Shown: positions 8,178 through 17,238, counted from the stretch's first letter. The stretch: DNA of 37,161 nt from an uncultured Bacteroidales bacterium (GCA_937890845.1 CALADR010000166.1:1-37161); one strand, 5' to 3'. Notes: generated by a model not told the origin, from the letters alone. Made by a program: numbers and translations.

Positions 8178-8443
8178 CTGAATTATAAGTAATTAATAGA
8201 AAAGTGGAACCTCCCAGTCATATATTGACAAATCATACACTTCCGACGGATCCCATGTCTGACGATCCTCTGTCGGAAAGCATTTTTTTGATACTGAGCG
8301 GCTATACCGCCGAATCTGGAAATATTGTATGTGCATACAATGCGCATACAGGTTTGTCGTATATAGGCATATCCGGGAAGCAGGAATCCTAAGGGAAACA
8401 AATAAAACTGAATTAAAGAAAGATTCAACTTATATAAATAAAA
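8178..8443 (+). other. Long structured leader, function unknown
   Basis: This gap between divergent genes has no convincing protein. A GTG-started frame at 8204-8392 (62 codons) could be a small protein but has no recognisable features. Structure is visible. One hairpin is TTCCGAC (8241-8247) with GTCGGAA (8272-8278), extended by GGATC (8248-8252) with GATCC (8264-8268) around an 11-base loop. There is also an 8-bp inverted repeat, ATTGTATG (8324-8331) and CATACAAT (8334-8341). It could be a regulatory leader, a small RNA, or a set of operators. Confidence 0.45.
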
Positions 8444-9079
8444 ATGGGACTATATTTACGTAAGACTCTTGACAACAAAACAGAAATAGCTGTCTGGCAG
8501 ATAACCGAGTCGGAAGAAGAACTCAAAGGACTGTCGTCAATACCTGGCGATGAACTTGAAGAAATATCACTGATACGCAACGAGTCTCAACGCAAGCAAA
8601 AACTCGCTGTAAGGGCATTGCTTAATATTGTTTTTGAAGAAAAAGTATATCTGAGCCATCACGACAACGGTAAGCCTTTTCTCGAAAACTGCATAACCAA
8701 TATCAGCATCACACATACAGAAAAATATGTTGCCATCATAATCAATGACGAAGAAGATCTTGGCATTGACATAGAATCTCTTGACCGTGACTTCTCCGTA
8801 GTGGAGAAAAAAGCCCTGTCAGAAGAGGAAATTGAAGATTTGGACAATTACAGAAGAAATGAACAGTTAGCCATCTACTGGTGTGCAAAAGAGGCAATAT
8901 TCAAGAGAATGTCCCAAAACAGAGTTGATTTCGCAGAACAGATTGAAGTGGAGGATTTCAATATCAAGGGAGAAGGAGAACTTGATGCAACCTTTACACA
9001 TAAGGACGGACACGAAGAAGACTTTGAACTCGGCTACATGATTTTCGACCGCCACGTGTTGGTATGGGTCGTAGGATAA
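8444..9079 (+). CDS. 4'-phosphopantetheinyl transferase superfamily protein
   Basis: 211 residues. Members move the phosphopantetheine arm of coenzyme A onto a serine of carrier proteins such as acyl carrier protein. The Sfp-type signatures are present: NISITHTEKYVA (86-97), the magnesium-binding Asp109 and Glu111 in LGIDIESLD, and YWCAKEAIFKR (145-155) with Glu150 and Lys154. The length is nearer the Sfp type than the 120-residue AcpS type. No carrier protein or synthase gene is adjacent, so the target is unknown; it may serve as the cell's general enzyme. A terminator follows at 9143. Confidence 0.88.
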   Translation: MGLYLRKTLDNKTEIAVWQITESEEELKGLSSIPGDELEEISLIRNESQRKQKLAVRALLNIVFEEKVYLSHHDNGKPFLENCITNISITHTEKYVAIIINDEEDLGIDIESLDRDFSVVEKKALSEEEIEDLDNYRRNEQLAIYWCAKEAIFKRMSQNRVDFAEQIEVEDFNIKGEGELDATFTHKDGHEEDFELGYMIFDRHVLVWVVG

Positions 9080-9142
9080 ATCCGGCACAGTAATAACAAA
9101 AAAGATTTCCAATTTGAATATTTCTAAATTATTTCAACATGC

Positions 9143-9178
9143 AAAATGCCGCTAATCAATGATTTAGCGGCATTTTTA
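9143..9178 (+). terminator. Terminator after the phosphopantetheinyl transferase gene
   Basis: AATGCCGCTAA (9145-9155) pairs perfectly with TTAGCGGCATT (9164-9174), loop of 8 bases, followed by T residues. The flanking A residues extend the stem. Confidence 0.9.
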
Positions 9179-9233
9179 TTAACTTGTTGATAACTTTTCA
9201 GAGTAATACAAATCTTTTCTTTGGAATATGAAT

Positions 9234-9399
9234 TATCTTTGCTCCCGCATCGGAATAAAGAGTACTTTTTAACGGTGCACGTATAACCGACAATCATTAT
9301 CAGACAACATCCATACTTGGAGGACGACAACTGCTTTGAACGTCTTCCCGTACCTTATCGGCCCAATATGGATATGTCCTTTAAAGTTTAAACGGAATT
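9234..9399 (+). promoter_or_regulatory. nrdDG promoter and long leader with a hairpin
   Basis: TATCTTTG at 9234-9241 matches the -7 consensus, which leaves about 150 bases of untranslated leader before nrdD. Inside it GGAGGACG (9319-9326) pairs with CGTCTTCC (9341-9348), with one G-U pair, around a 14-base loop. I do not recognise a cobalamin riboswitch core or an NrdR box. The leader may carry an unassigned regulatory RNA. Confidence 0.45.
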
Positions 9400-11607
9400 A
9401 TGATAAAGTATGTAGTAAAACGCGACGGAAGAGTAGTTGAATTTGATAAAAGGAAAATCGTTGATGCTATCCTTAAGGCGATGACTGTCACCGAAGAGGG
9501 AGAAGACATAGTTCTTGCTGCCGAAATTGCTGCAAGTATCTCAAAACTTGAGCAAAAGGAGATGAGCGTGGAAGAAATCCAGGACAATGTCGAGATGGAG
9601 CTGATGAAAAGTACAAGAAAGGAGGTCGCTAAAAAATACATCGCATACAGGAATCAGAGAAATCTGGCAAGAAAAGCAAAATCGAGGGAAATATTCAAGG
9701 AAATAATTGAAGCCCAGGCTACGGAAATCACCAGAGAGAACGCCAATATGAATGCGGATACCCCTGCTGGAATGATGATGAAATTTGCCTCGGAATCCAC
9801 AAAATCATTTGTTGACGAGTGCCTTCTGTCCGAAGACGTGAAGGATGCTGTACAAAACGGCTATATACACATACACGACAAGGATTATTATCCCACAAAG
9901 AGCCTTACATGCGTTCAGCATCCTTTGGACAAGATTCTGAAAAACGGATTCTTTGCTGGACACGGCGAGTCAAGGCCTGCAAAAAGAATAGAAACCGCAA
10001 GCATTCTCGGCTGTATTTCCATGGAAACAGTACAGAATGAAATGCACGGAGGACAGGCTATTCCGGCATTTGATTTCTATATGGCTCCATTTGTAAGGAA
10101 AAGTTTTCAGGAAGAGCTGGAAAAAGTAGGAGAGATAGAAGGAAAGGACTACAGCCATCTTTACAATATGGACATAGATGACTATATCAGGCGTGACCTT
10201 GTAGGAATACAAGGGGAGGAAAGGGCAGTGCAGCACGCAATAAATATGACCGTAAGCCGTGTCCACCAGTCTATGGAAGCATTTGTACATAATATGAACT
10301 CCATACACTCACGCGGAGGAAATCAGGTAGTGTTCAGTTCTATCAACTACGGAACAGACACTTCTGCCGAAGGACGATGCGTCATAAGGGAAATACTCAA
10401 CACCACCTACGAAGGTGTAGGAAACGGTTCTACCGCTATTTTCCCGATACAAATATGGAAAAAGAAGCGCGGGGTAAGCTATCTTCCTGAAGATAGGAAC
10501 TATGACTTGTACAGATTTGCCTGCAAGGTATCTGCAAGACGGTTCTTTCCAAATTTCCTCAATCTGGATGCCACATTCAACCGCCACGAACTATGGAGAG
10601 CCGATGACCCTAAAAGATATGAATACGAAGTGGCCACAATGGGCTGCCGTACAAGGGTATTTGAAAACAGATTCGGCCCTAAGACATCTATAGGAAGAGG
10701 CAACATATCTTTCACTACTATAAATATAGTAAGAATAGCTATAGAATGCATGGGCGAAGCGGACCAGAACAAGAGAATCCAAAAATTCTTCCACAAACTG
10801 GACTGGGCGCTTGACATTACAGCCAAACAGTTGTGCGAGAGATTCGAGTTTCAGAAAACCGCACTCAAAAAACAGTTCCCTCTCCTTATGGGAGCTCTCT
10901 GGATCGGCAGTGAAAAACTAGGGGACAATGACTCTATCGAGTCTGTAATCAACCAGGGAACTCTCGGACTGGGATTCATCGGACTGGCAGAAACTCTCAT
11001 AGCCCTTACAGGACATCATCATGGAGAGTCTGACGAGGCACAGGAGCTTGGATTGAGGATAGTTACATACATGAGAGACAAGGCTAATGAATATTCCGAG
11101 AAATTCCAGCATAACTTCAGCGTACTGGCCACACCGGCGGAGGGTCTGTCCGGAAGGTTCACAAAACTGGACCGGAAAAAATTCGGAATAATAAAAGGTA
11201 TAACTGACAAGGAATATTACACAAACTCCAACCATGTTCCTGTCTATTACCACTGCACACCGAAGCATAAGGCAGAAATAGAAGCTCCTTACCATGCTTT
11301 GACCGGAGGCGGCCATATCTTCTACGTAGAAATAGACGGAGACGCCACACACAACCCGGAAGCCATAATGTCAATTGTGGACCTTATGGACAAATACAAT
11401 ATAGGCTACGGCTCAGTAAACCACAACAGAAACCGCTGCATGGACTGCGGCTTTGAAAATGCAGATGAAAATCTGGAAGAATGTCCTCACTGTCATAGCC
11501 ACAACATAGACAGGTTGCAGAGAATCACAGGATACCTTGTAGGTACTACTGAAAGATGGAACAGTGCCAAACTTGCCGAACTCAAAGACCGTGTTGTACA
11601 TAAGTAA
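9400..11607 (+). CDS. nrdD: Anaerobic ribonucleoside-triphosphate reductase
   Basis: 735 residues. It reduces ribonucleoside triphosphates to deoxyribonucleotides without oxygen, using a glycyl radical. An ATP-cone regulatory domain is at the N-terminus (KYVVKRDGRVVEFDKRKIVDAI, about 3-95). The catalytic barrel follows. Near the C-terminus a zinc site CMDC (from about 680) and CPHC precedes the glycyl-radical loop RITGYLVGTTERWN (about 708-721). NrdG starts 5 bases after the stop and installs the radical. As is usual for an anaerobe, this is probably the main source of deoxynucleotides, supplying the pathway completed by thyA further along the window. Confidence 0.96.
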   Translation: MIKYVVKRDGRVVEFDKRKIVDAILKAMTVTEEGEDIVLAAEIAASISKLEQKEMSVEEIQDNVEMELMKSTRKEVAKKYIAYRNQRNLARKAKSREIFKEIIEAQATEITRENANMNADTPAGMMMKFASESTKSFVDECLLSEDVKDAVQNGYIHIHDKDYYPTKSLTCVQHPLDKILKNGFFAGHGESRPAKRIETASILGCISMETVQNEMHGGQAIPAFDFYMAPFVRKSFQEELEKVGEIEGKDYSHLYNMDIDDYIRRDLVGIQGEERAVQHAINMTVSRVHQSMEAFVHNMNSIHSRGGNQVVFSSINYGTDTSAEGRCVIREILNTTYEGVGNGSTAIFPIQIWKKKRGVSYLPEDRNYDLYRFACKVSARRFFPNFLNLDATFNRHELWRADDPKRYEYEVATMGCRTRVFENRFGPKTSIGRGNISFTTINIVRIAIECMGEADQNKRIQKFFHKLDWALDITAKQLCERFEFQKTALKKQFPLLMGALWIGSEKLGDNDSIESVINQGTLGLGFIGLAETLIALTGHHHGESDEAQELGLRIVTYMRDKANEYSEKFQHNFSVLATPAEGLSGRFTKLDRKKFGIIKGITDKEYYTNSNHVPVYYHCTPKHKAEIEAPYHALTGGGHIFYVEIDGDATHNPEAIMSIVDLMDKYNIGYGSVNHNRNRCMDCGFENADENLEECPHCHSHNIDRLQRITGYLVGTTERWNSAKLAELKDRVVHK

Positions 11608-11612
11608 CTGTA

Positions 11613-12122
11613 ATGAAAGAAAAAATCAGAATACTTGATATATTGGAGGAGACCATGGCCGACGGCCCTGGTCTCCGTACTTCTATATATTGTGCAGGAT
11701 GCCTTCATCACTGCCCGGGATGTCACAATCCGCAATCATGGGACATGAATGGAGGATATGAAGCAAGTATAGATGAACTTATGTCTATCATAAAATCCGA
11801 TGAATTCAGCAACGTGACTTTCAGCGGGGGAGACCCATTCTATCAGGCAGAAGCTTTCACGGAACTTGCCAGGCGCATAAAGGAAGAAACAGGAAAAACT
11901 ATCTGGTGCTACACTGGATTCACTTATGAAGAAATCCTCAAGGACCGGAAAATGTCAGCCATGCTGGAATATCTTGATGTCCTGGTAGATGGCCCGTTCT
12001 TAATTGAACAAAGGGATACAGGACTTCTTTTCAGAGGAAGTTCAAACCAAAAGATAATATATCTTAAAGAAAAGCCTGAAGACATTATTCCCGGTACAGT
12101 CCGGACAATATCTGCCAGATAA
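11613..12122 (+). CDS. nrdG: Anaerobic ribonucleotide reductase activating protein (radical SAM)
   Basis: 169 residues. It uses S-adenosylmethionine and a 4Fe-4S cluster to make the glycyl radical on NrdD. The cluster motif CxxxCxxC is in CLHHCPGC (about residues 29-36), followed by the SAM-binding SGGDPF. Length and gene order are standard. Its last 38 bases overlap the 3' end of the convergent SDR gene, with no room for a terminator between them. Confidence 0.95.
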   Translation: MKEKIRILDILEETMADGPGLRTSIYCAGCLHHCPGCHNPQSWDMNGGYEASIDELMSIIKSDEFSNVTFSGGDPFYQAEAFTELARRIKEETGKTIWCYTGFTYEEILKDRKMSAMLEYLDVLVDGPFLIEQRDTGLLFRGSSNQKIIYLKEKPEDIIPGTVRTISAR

Positions 12123-13545
12123 ACCTGTTTTCCGGTGTAACTGACGACCTCATATCTTTCATGTTACAGCAGTCACACCATCCTCCTCCGAGAAGGACAA
12201 ACTCGATTGATGCCTTGAATTTATGTCCGTGCTCACACTCCCACAGATAAACTGTCCCAGGTTCGCCTGTCAGGTCTGCGGGTCCCAGGAAATGCCCTCC
12301 ACGGAACTCCGCAGCCCTCTCAAGATCCCCGACAGATAGGGAGTATATGGACCTGGAGGTATCATAGCCATGATCAAGAATCCTGACTTCTCCTGCTGCA
12401 GAGGCCTTTTCCAGATTCCGTAACATCACCGAAGGCCTTATCTGCTTCCAGGACTCAATCTTTTCATACTCGCTTTCCGAACCGAAAGCGGCCTTTAGCA
12501 TTTCCGGATTGTCCTTTAGCCATGTCCTAGGTCCTAAACCTTTGGTTCCAGCCAGGTGACGCAGAAAGAGTCTTATTGCAAAATCAGGCACAAACCGAAG
12601 CATAGTGTAATACTTTGGACACTTTGACAGCATCGATTCAAAATATTCCGTAAACGGAACATTCCCCCTGAAATGCAGATAACTTTCAAGCAAATCCGAA
12701 TCAGCAAACCACATCCCATGAAAATTCTGCAATGCAAACCACTTAGGGTCGGCAACCTTCTCTATCTGTGAATGACACAACTTCCTGAATATCCTTCCGT
12801 AAAATTCATAATTGGTGAGACGGTATTCCTCGCCACTTCCTATATTGTAAAACCTGTTCCAGAATTCATCCGGTACATTATTCTCGCATATATTAGCCAG
12901 AAGTCTTCCGGAATCCTCAATAGTCGTCCACTCAAGAACTCCTTTCATTGGTACATGAAACAATATAGGGTCTATATTCTTCAATATACCTGGATATAAT
13001 ATACCTGATTGCCTAAGACACACCCACTTTCCCAATCCTGAATCTGAAAATATCTTCTCTGCCAGATACTTTGAAGCAGAATATGCGTCATAGCTGCTGG
13101 GATACACAGGGTCTCCTGTCCTGCCCCATTGCAAAGGTTGCAACCTGTCTCCGCAATGTGCAACAGAACTTATGAAAACAGTCTTGATTTCATTACTGTT
13201 TCTCTGGGCAAGAACAGCCCTGACCACATTTTCCGACGAGCCTAAATTGACCTTCAGAGTCTTCTCCGGGAAATAATCAGCCTGCGGAGAAACCATTCCT
13301 CCTATATGAAGAACAACATCTGCTCCCGAAACTCCCTTAAGCACATCTTCATAATTCATCATATCTCCCCACACGACTTTTACCGCTATGTCACGCAGGT
13401 ATGGCGCAAGGAGCTCGCGATTCTTCTGGCTGGGACGGGCCAAAACAACAATCCTGAAACGATCCTTTCTCTTGTACAATTCCTGAAAACCTGCCCACCC
13501 CATATTACCGGTAGCGCCAGTCATAAAAACAGTAGTTCTTCTCAT
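12085..13545 (-). CDS. NAD-dependent epimerase/dehydratase (extended SDR) with a C-terminal zinc-finger-like module
   Basis: 486 residues, longer than a normal extended SDR (about 300-350). The N-terminal half is a Rossmann enzyme with TGATGNMG at 9-16, the HIGGMVSP segment near 80-87, ISSVAH at 125-130, and the catalytic Tyr155 and Lys159 in YSASK. It could oxidise, epimerise or reduce a sugar nucleotide or steroid-like substrate. Residues about 320-486 are not part of that fold. They end in WECEHGHKF (435-443) and CDCCN (457-461), which looks like the treble-clef zinc fingers of the DUF4379 kind. I infer metal binding from the Cys/His spacing. It follows the EnvC-like gene by 27 bases and ends inside the 3' end of nrdG. 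Confidence 0.75.
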   Translation of the reverse strand: MRRTTVFMTGATGNMGWAGFQELYKRKDRFRIVVLARPSQKNRELLAPYLRDIAVKVVWGDMMNYEDVLKGVSGADVVLHIGGMVSPQADYFPEKTLKVNLGSSENVVRAVLAQRNSNEIKTVFISSVAHCGDRLQPLQWGRTGDPVYPSSYDAYSASKYLAEKIFSDSGLGKWVCLRQSGILYPGILKNIDPILFHVPMKGVLEWTTIEDSGRLLANICENNVPDEFWNRFYNIGSGEEYRLTNYEFYGRIFRKLCHSQIEKVADPKWFALQNFHGMWFADSDLLESYLHFRGNVPFTEYFESMLSKCPKYYTMLRFVPDFAIRLFLRHLAGTKGLGPRTWLKDNPEMLKAAFGSESEYEKIESWKQIRPSVMLRNLEKASAAGEVRILDHGYDTSRSIYSLSVGDLERAAEFRGGHFLGPADLTGEPGTVYLWECEHGHKFKASIEFVLLGGGWCDCCNMKDMRSSVTPENRFIWQILSGLYRE

Positions 13546-13572
13546 CTTTACTATCCTATCAAGACATACTTT

Positions 13573-14763
13573 CTATTTTTTACGGAGCCATATCTCCGGA
13601 TTCTGAGGTGTCTGTTTCTGCCATATCTGAAAATGAAGCTGGGTATCTCCATTGATCGTATCAACAGTTCCTAACACCTGACCTGTCTTAACTTTATCTC
13701 CTGCCTTGACTGCCGTACTCTGAAGTTTACAGTAAAAAGAGAACCAGTTGCCATGCTGTACAAGAATACATTGATTATATCCTGGCATCACTACTATTCT
13801 TTTTACTACACCGTCAAATACCGCCTTGACCTTTGTACCTTTGGATACTGCAATCGAAATACCGTTATTAAAAGGAAGTTTGACGGTCTTGAAAACAGGA
13901 TGATAATGCTGTCCGAAACGATCCACTACAGCACCCTCAACAGGCCAAGGGAGTTTGCCCTTATTCTTGGAAAATTCAGCATCAAGGACATAATCTATTT
14001 CCTGTCTTGCAACTTTTCCGGAAGAACTGCTACTTTTCATTGCCTCAGCTATAAGGCGTTTGATTTCCCTGTCAAGGGCATCTACCTGCTTTTTCTTCGA
14101 TGCCAGTTCCCTCTCATACTTTGTACGGCTCCTCTTCAGAAGATTCACAGTCTGAGATGACTGCACTTCCTCTTTCTGAAGAGCAGAAAGCTCCGACTGA
14201 CGCTCCCTGCGTACCTTTTCTGCTGAAGATTTGAGTTTCTGAAGCTTCTCCTTCCTTGCTTCAAGTTCCTCCCTTGCCTCCCTGATATTGTCAGCCTGCC
14301 GCTTCATTTCACTGGATAGGTTCTTGAAGTAGCTGTATCTGCGGAAAGCCTGTCCTAAGTTATCGCTGGCCAGTATGTACATATACCAGACTTTCGCATC
14401 CCTGTTCTTGTACGCACTCAATACCAGTTTCTCATAATATCTGGAAAGAGTATCTATCCGTGCATTCAGCTTGTTGATTTTCTTCTGAGACAGGTATATT
14501 TCATCTGAATACTGCCTTATCAGCCTGTCGCTTTCAGCGACCAGAGCCCGTCTGTTGGCAATTTTTGCTTTTATCAAAGTAAGTTTTGACAAAGCACTGC
14601 GACTTTTTGATTCATTTTCAGAAAGCTGCCTGTCCAATATCTCGATATCCCTTTCAAGACGTGCTTTTCTCTCCTCATGCGAAGAAATATCCTGCGCATA
14701 AAGAAAGTTTCCTGAAAGGAATGCCATTGTTATAAGAATGACGTATAATATTCTGGTTTTCAT
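13573..14763 (-). CDS. EnvC-like murein hydrolase activator with degenerate LytM domain
   Basis: 396 residues. A signal peptide (1-23, ending LYAQ) is followed by long coiled coils (about 30-120 and 150-245) and a C-terminal LytM/M23 domain (about 270-396). This is the EnvC/NlpD layout: such proteins sit in the periplasm and switch on amidases that split peptidoglycan at division. The zinc ligands of active M23 peptidases are mostly missing: HxGID reads NNGIS (299-303) and HxH reads QLH (375-377). It is therefore more likely an activator than an enzyme. It begins on the base after the stop of the TPR gene and is followed by the SDR gene. Confidence 0.88.
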   Translation of the reverse strand: MKTRILYVILITMAFLSGNFLYAQDISSHEERKARLERDIEILDRQLSENESKSRSALSKLTLIKAKIANRRALVAESDRLIRQYSDEIYLSQKKINKLNARIDTLSRYYEKLVLSAYKNRDAKVWYMYILASDNLGQAFRRYSYFKNLSSEMKRQADNIREAREELEARKEKLQKLKSSAEKVRRERQSELSALQKEEVQSSQTVNLLKRSRTKYERELASKKKQVDALDREIKRLIAEAMKSSSSSGKVARQEIDYVLDAEFSKNKGKLPWPVEGAVVDRFGQHYHPVFKTVKLPFNNGISIAVSKGTKVKAVFDGVVKRIVVMPGYNQCILVQHGNWFSFYCKLQSTAVKAGDKVKTGQVLGTVDTINGDTQLHFQIWQKQTPQNPEIWLRKK

Positions 14764-16479
14764 TTACTTCTTCATTTCTTTCTTTCGTCTGGCTATTTTA
14801 GCATCCAGATCAGGAATCTCTCCATTATTCTTCAATTTTGCCTGATTCCAGTAAACCATCGCCAGATCATAGTCTTCCAATGCAAACAAGACTTCTGCAT
14901 AATGATCCAGAATCACGACACTCTCCTTTCCACCATAAAGCATTGCATGCTTGAAAAGAGGCTTAGCCTCCTCAGGTCTGCCGAGCAAATATAAAATCCA
15001 GGCATATGTATCAAGATAAGTAGGGTTATCCGGCTCTTTATCCACTGTCAGCTTACTCATTGCCGAAGCTTTTTTAAGCTTCCTTTTCTCAAGGCTTAAG
15101 TAATAAGCATAGTTATTCAGTACCGGAGCATAGTCCGGCTTGAGTTTCAATGCGTTTTCATAAGCCTTATATGCCTTTTTATTATCACCCTTCTGATGAT
15201 AAATATCACCCATTGTAGAATATGCGGTTACCGTTTTTACAGTATCTCCGGCAGCTGCCTTAATCTGTATATTACAGTTTTCCAACACGTTGGCATAATC
15301 GCCTTTATTATAGTACGCCAGGCTTGCAAGTTCCAGAAATGCAAGTTCACGCGGGAATTTCCTGAACGAAGCTTCAGACTCAGCGGCAAGAGCATCCCAA
15401 TCCTTAGAGTACATAAGCATCTCAACATAGTTGGCCGCAGCTGATACACTTTCAGGATATATATCTCTGTTATGACGGAAATAGTTCAAAGCCTTTTCGT
15501 TACGCCCTGTACTGAAATAATACACGCCTGCAGTCACCAATGCCGAACTGTCGTTAGGATGAACCTCAAGAGTCCTTGTCATCATACTGTCAACCCTCGG
15601 CATAAAGGATTTGAGGAACATAGGGTCCGCCCTCTGAATAATGGCCTTCAGATAATCACATTTACCGTCAACAGAAATCATTTCATCTGAAAGAAACTCA
15701 TTTATCACTTTGAAATAGCTGTCATATTTTCTTGTAACCCTGAAAGCCTCGGCCTTTCCAAGCAACGCCGGTGCGAATCCAGGCTCCAGATCCAGAGCTT
15801 CATCGTATAGTTTCACAGCCAGTGAATCATTATACATAGACATCTGATAATCCCCCAAAACAGACAAGACTTGAGGAGAAGAGTATTCTTTATTATACTC
15901 CTCAAGACTTGAATATGCTTCTTTTTCCTTTCCCTGACGCGCCAAAAGCTGGAACCTGGTCATAGCCGTAGCATCATTCCTGCCTGATACCGTTTCAATC
16001 TGCGTAAGAGTTTCCAAAGCCTTTTCAACCTGATTCTCAGCCAGGTAAAGTTCTATAAGATTATAATAAAGCTCACTCCTCTTAGGAAAATCCTTCAACA
16101 AATCCTCATATATCGCAATTGTCAGTTCCCTACGGTCTGAAGCAGCATAAATCATAGCCAGCCTATAGCGGTACCAGAAATTCCCACGATCCAGTTCCGA
16201 TGCTATTTTCAACTCTTTTTCCGCTGACAGCTTATCTCCAAGACAAAAATACGAAAGGCCGAGATAGTAGTGTGCAGCATCGTTTTCCGGAGATTCTGCC
16301 ACAACTTTTTTCAAAATCCCGGCAGCACCATCAAAATCATTTGCATCATATTTCTCAACGGCAGAAACTACCTGATTCTCATAAACATACTCTTTATCCT
16401 GAGCTGAAACAGTACAAAAACCGGTAAGCAGGATTGCAAGAGAAAAAAATATATTCGATAATTTGTTGTTCTTTGTCAT
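14764..16479 (-). CDS. Periplasmic tetratricopeptide-repeat protein
   Basis: 571 residues from the ATG at 16479; the frame is open to 16560, but this start gives a signal peptide ending VSAQ. The rest is a chain of TPR helices: AAHYYLGLSYFCLGDKLSAE near the N-terminus, and canonical units such as AYKAYENALKLKPDYAPVLN and LDTYAWILYLLGRPEEAKPL near the C-terminus. TPR proteins are scaffolds, so no reaction is implied. Coupling to an EnvC-like gene is typical of Bacteroidales and hints at a role in cell-envelope or division work. A -7-like TATTTTTG lies at 16538-16545 on the minus strand. Confidence 0.85.
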   Translation of the reverse strand: MTKNNKLSNIFFSLAILLTGFCTVSAQDKEYVYENQVVSAVEKYDANDFDGAAGILKKVVAESPENDAAHYYLGLSYFCLGDKLSAEKELKIASELDRGNFWYRYRLAMIYAASDRRELTIAIYEDLLKDFPKRSELYYNLIELYLAENQVEKALETLTQIETVSGRNDATAMTRFQLLARQGKEKEAYSSLEEYNKEYSSPQVLSVLGDYQMSMYNDSLAVKLYDEALDLEPGFAPALLGKAEAFRVTRKYDSYFKVINEFLSDEMISVDGKCDYLKAIIQRADPMFLKSFMPRVDSMMTRTLEVHPNDSSALVTAGVYYFSTGRNEKALNYFRHNRDIYPESVSAAANYVEMLMYSKDWDALAAESEASFRKFPRELAFLELASLAYYNKGDYANVLENCNIQIKAAAGDTVKTVTAYSTMGDIYHQKGDNKKAYKAYENALKLKPDYAPVLNNYAYYLSLEKRKLKKASAMSKLTVDKEPDNPTYLDTYAWILYLLGRPEEAKPLFKHAMLYGGKESVVILDHYAEVLFALEDYDLAMVYWNQAKLKNNGEIPDLDAKIARRKKEMKK

Positions 16480-16623
16480 ATAATAATTCTTTGACAGCCT
16501 GAAATCAAAAGCTTGTATTACAGTTAGCGCATCTATGCAAAAATAGTACATTTCTGGCAATTGTCGGCGTTTTTATTGGCATTCCAGATTTAATGAGGTA
16601 TTTTTGACAAAAGCGGCAAAGCC

Positions 16624-16661
16624 GATGCAACATTTCCAACTGTGATTGCATCTGATGTTTG
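16624..16661 (+). promoter_or_regulatory. Dyad and weak promoter before the sigma factor
   Basis: GATGCAA (16624-16630) and TTGCATC (16646-16652) form a 7-bp inverted repeat spaced by 15 bases, just upstream of a near-consensus -7 element GATGTTTG (16654-16661). It could be an operator or a promoter element recognised by the sigma factor itself. Confidence 0.35.
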
Positions 16662-16695
16662 CATAATTGAAAAAACGAAGAATTAGAGACAGACT

Positions 16696-17238
16696 GTGAC
16701 CGGGACCTCAGAGCAACAATTGATTGATCTGTGCATTAAAGGAGACAGAATAGCCCAGAGGGCCATATACGACCGTCTGGCACCACGTATGTTTTCTGTG
16801 TGCATAAGATATGTCTGCGACCGTATGGTTGCTGAAGACATACTTCAGGACGGCTTTATCACTCTGTTCTCAAAAATAGGCAGCTACAAGGGAGACGGCT
16901 CCTTCGAAGGCTGGGCACGAAAGATCTTTGTCAACACTGCCCTAATGTATCTTAGGAAGAAAGATGCTCTGAAAATGAGCGAAGAGCTGGAAAATGCCCG
17001 TAATCTTAGTTCTGATTTATCGTCTCAAATGCAGAACATAGGTTATAAGGAGCTGATGAAACTCATCACTTCTCTTCCTGCCGGATTCCGCACAGTTTTC
17101 AATATGTACGTAATAGAAGGATATTCCCACAAAGAAATTGCCGATATGATGAGCATAACGGAAACGACATCCAGGACTCAGTTAAGCAGGGCAAGATTGT
17201 GGTTGCAGAGTAAAATTAAAGCACAGGAAAATGCGTAA
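16696..17238 (+). CDS. ECF-family RNA polymerase sigma factor
   Basis: 180 residues starting at a GTG; no ATG lies in a suitable place. Sigma region 2 runs from about 14 to 95 (IYDRLAPRMFSVCIRYV, AEDILQDGFITLFSKIGSYK, WARKIFVNTALMYLRKK). Region 4 covers about 115-175 (LPAGFRTVFNMYVIEGYSHK, then a helix-turn-helix ending in RTQLSRARLWLQSK). It directs RNA polymerase to a small regulon, probably concerned with the envelope. It overlaps the next gene by 8 bases, so the two are translationally coupled, and that gene is its likely anti-sigma factor. Confidence 0.93.
   Translation: MTGTSEQQLIDLCIKGDRIAQRAIYDRLAPRMFSVCIRYVCDRMVAEDILQDGFITLFSKIGSYKGDGSFEGWARKIFVNTALMYLRKKDALKMSEELENARNLSSDLSSQMQNIGYKELMKLITSLPAGFRTVFNMYVIEGYSHKEIADMMSITETTSRTQLSRARLWLQSKIKAQENA

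Noticed and set aside
8183..8428. An 81-codon minus-strand frame in the gap before the phosphopantetheinyl transferase gene
   Set aside because: No similarity to a known family, no promoter in that direction close by, and it crosses the dyads that look like RNA structure.
9241..9399. Cobalamin riboswitch or NrdR box in the nrdD leader
   Set aside because: I could not find the conserved riboswitch core or paired NrdR boxes; only an unassigned hairpin is visible.
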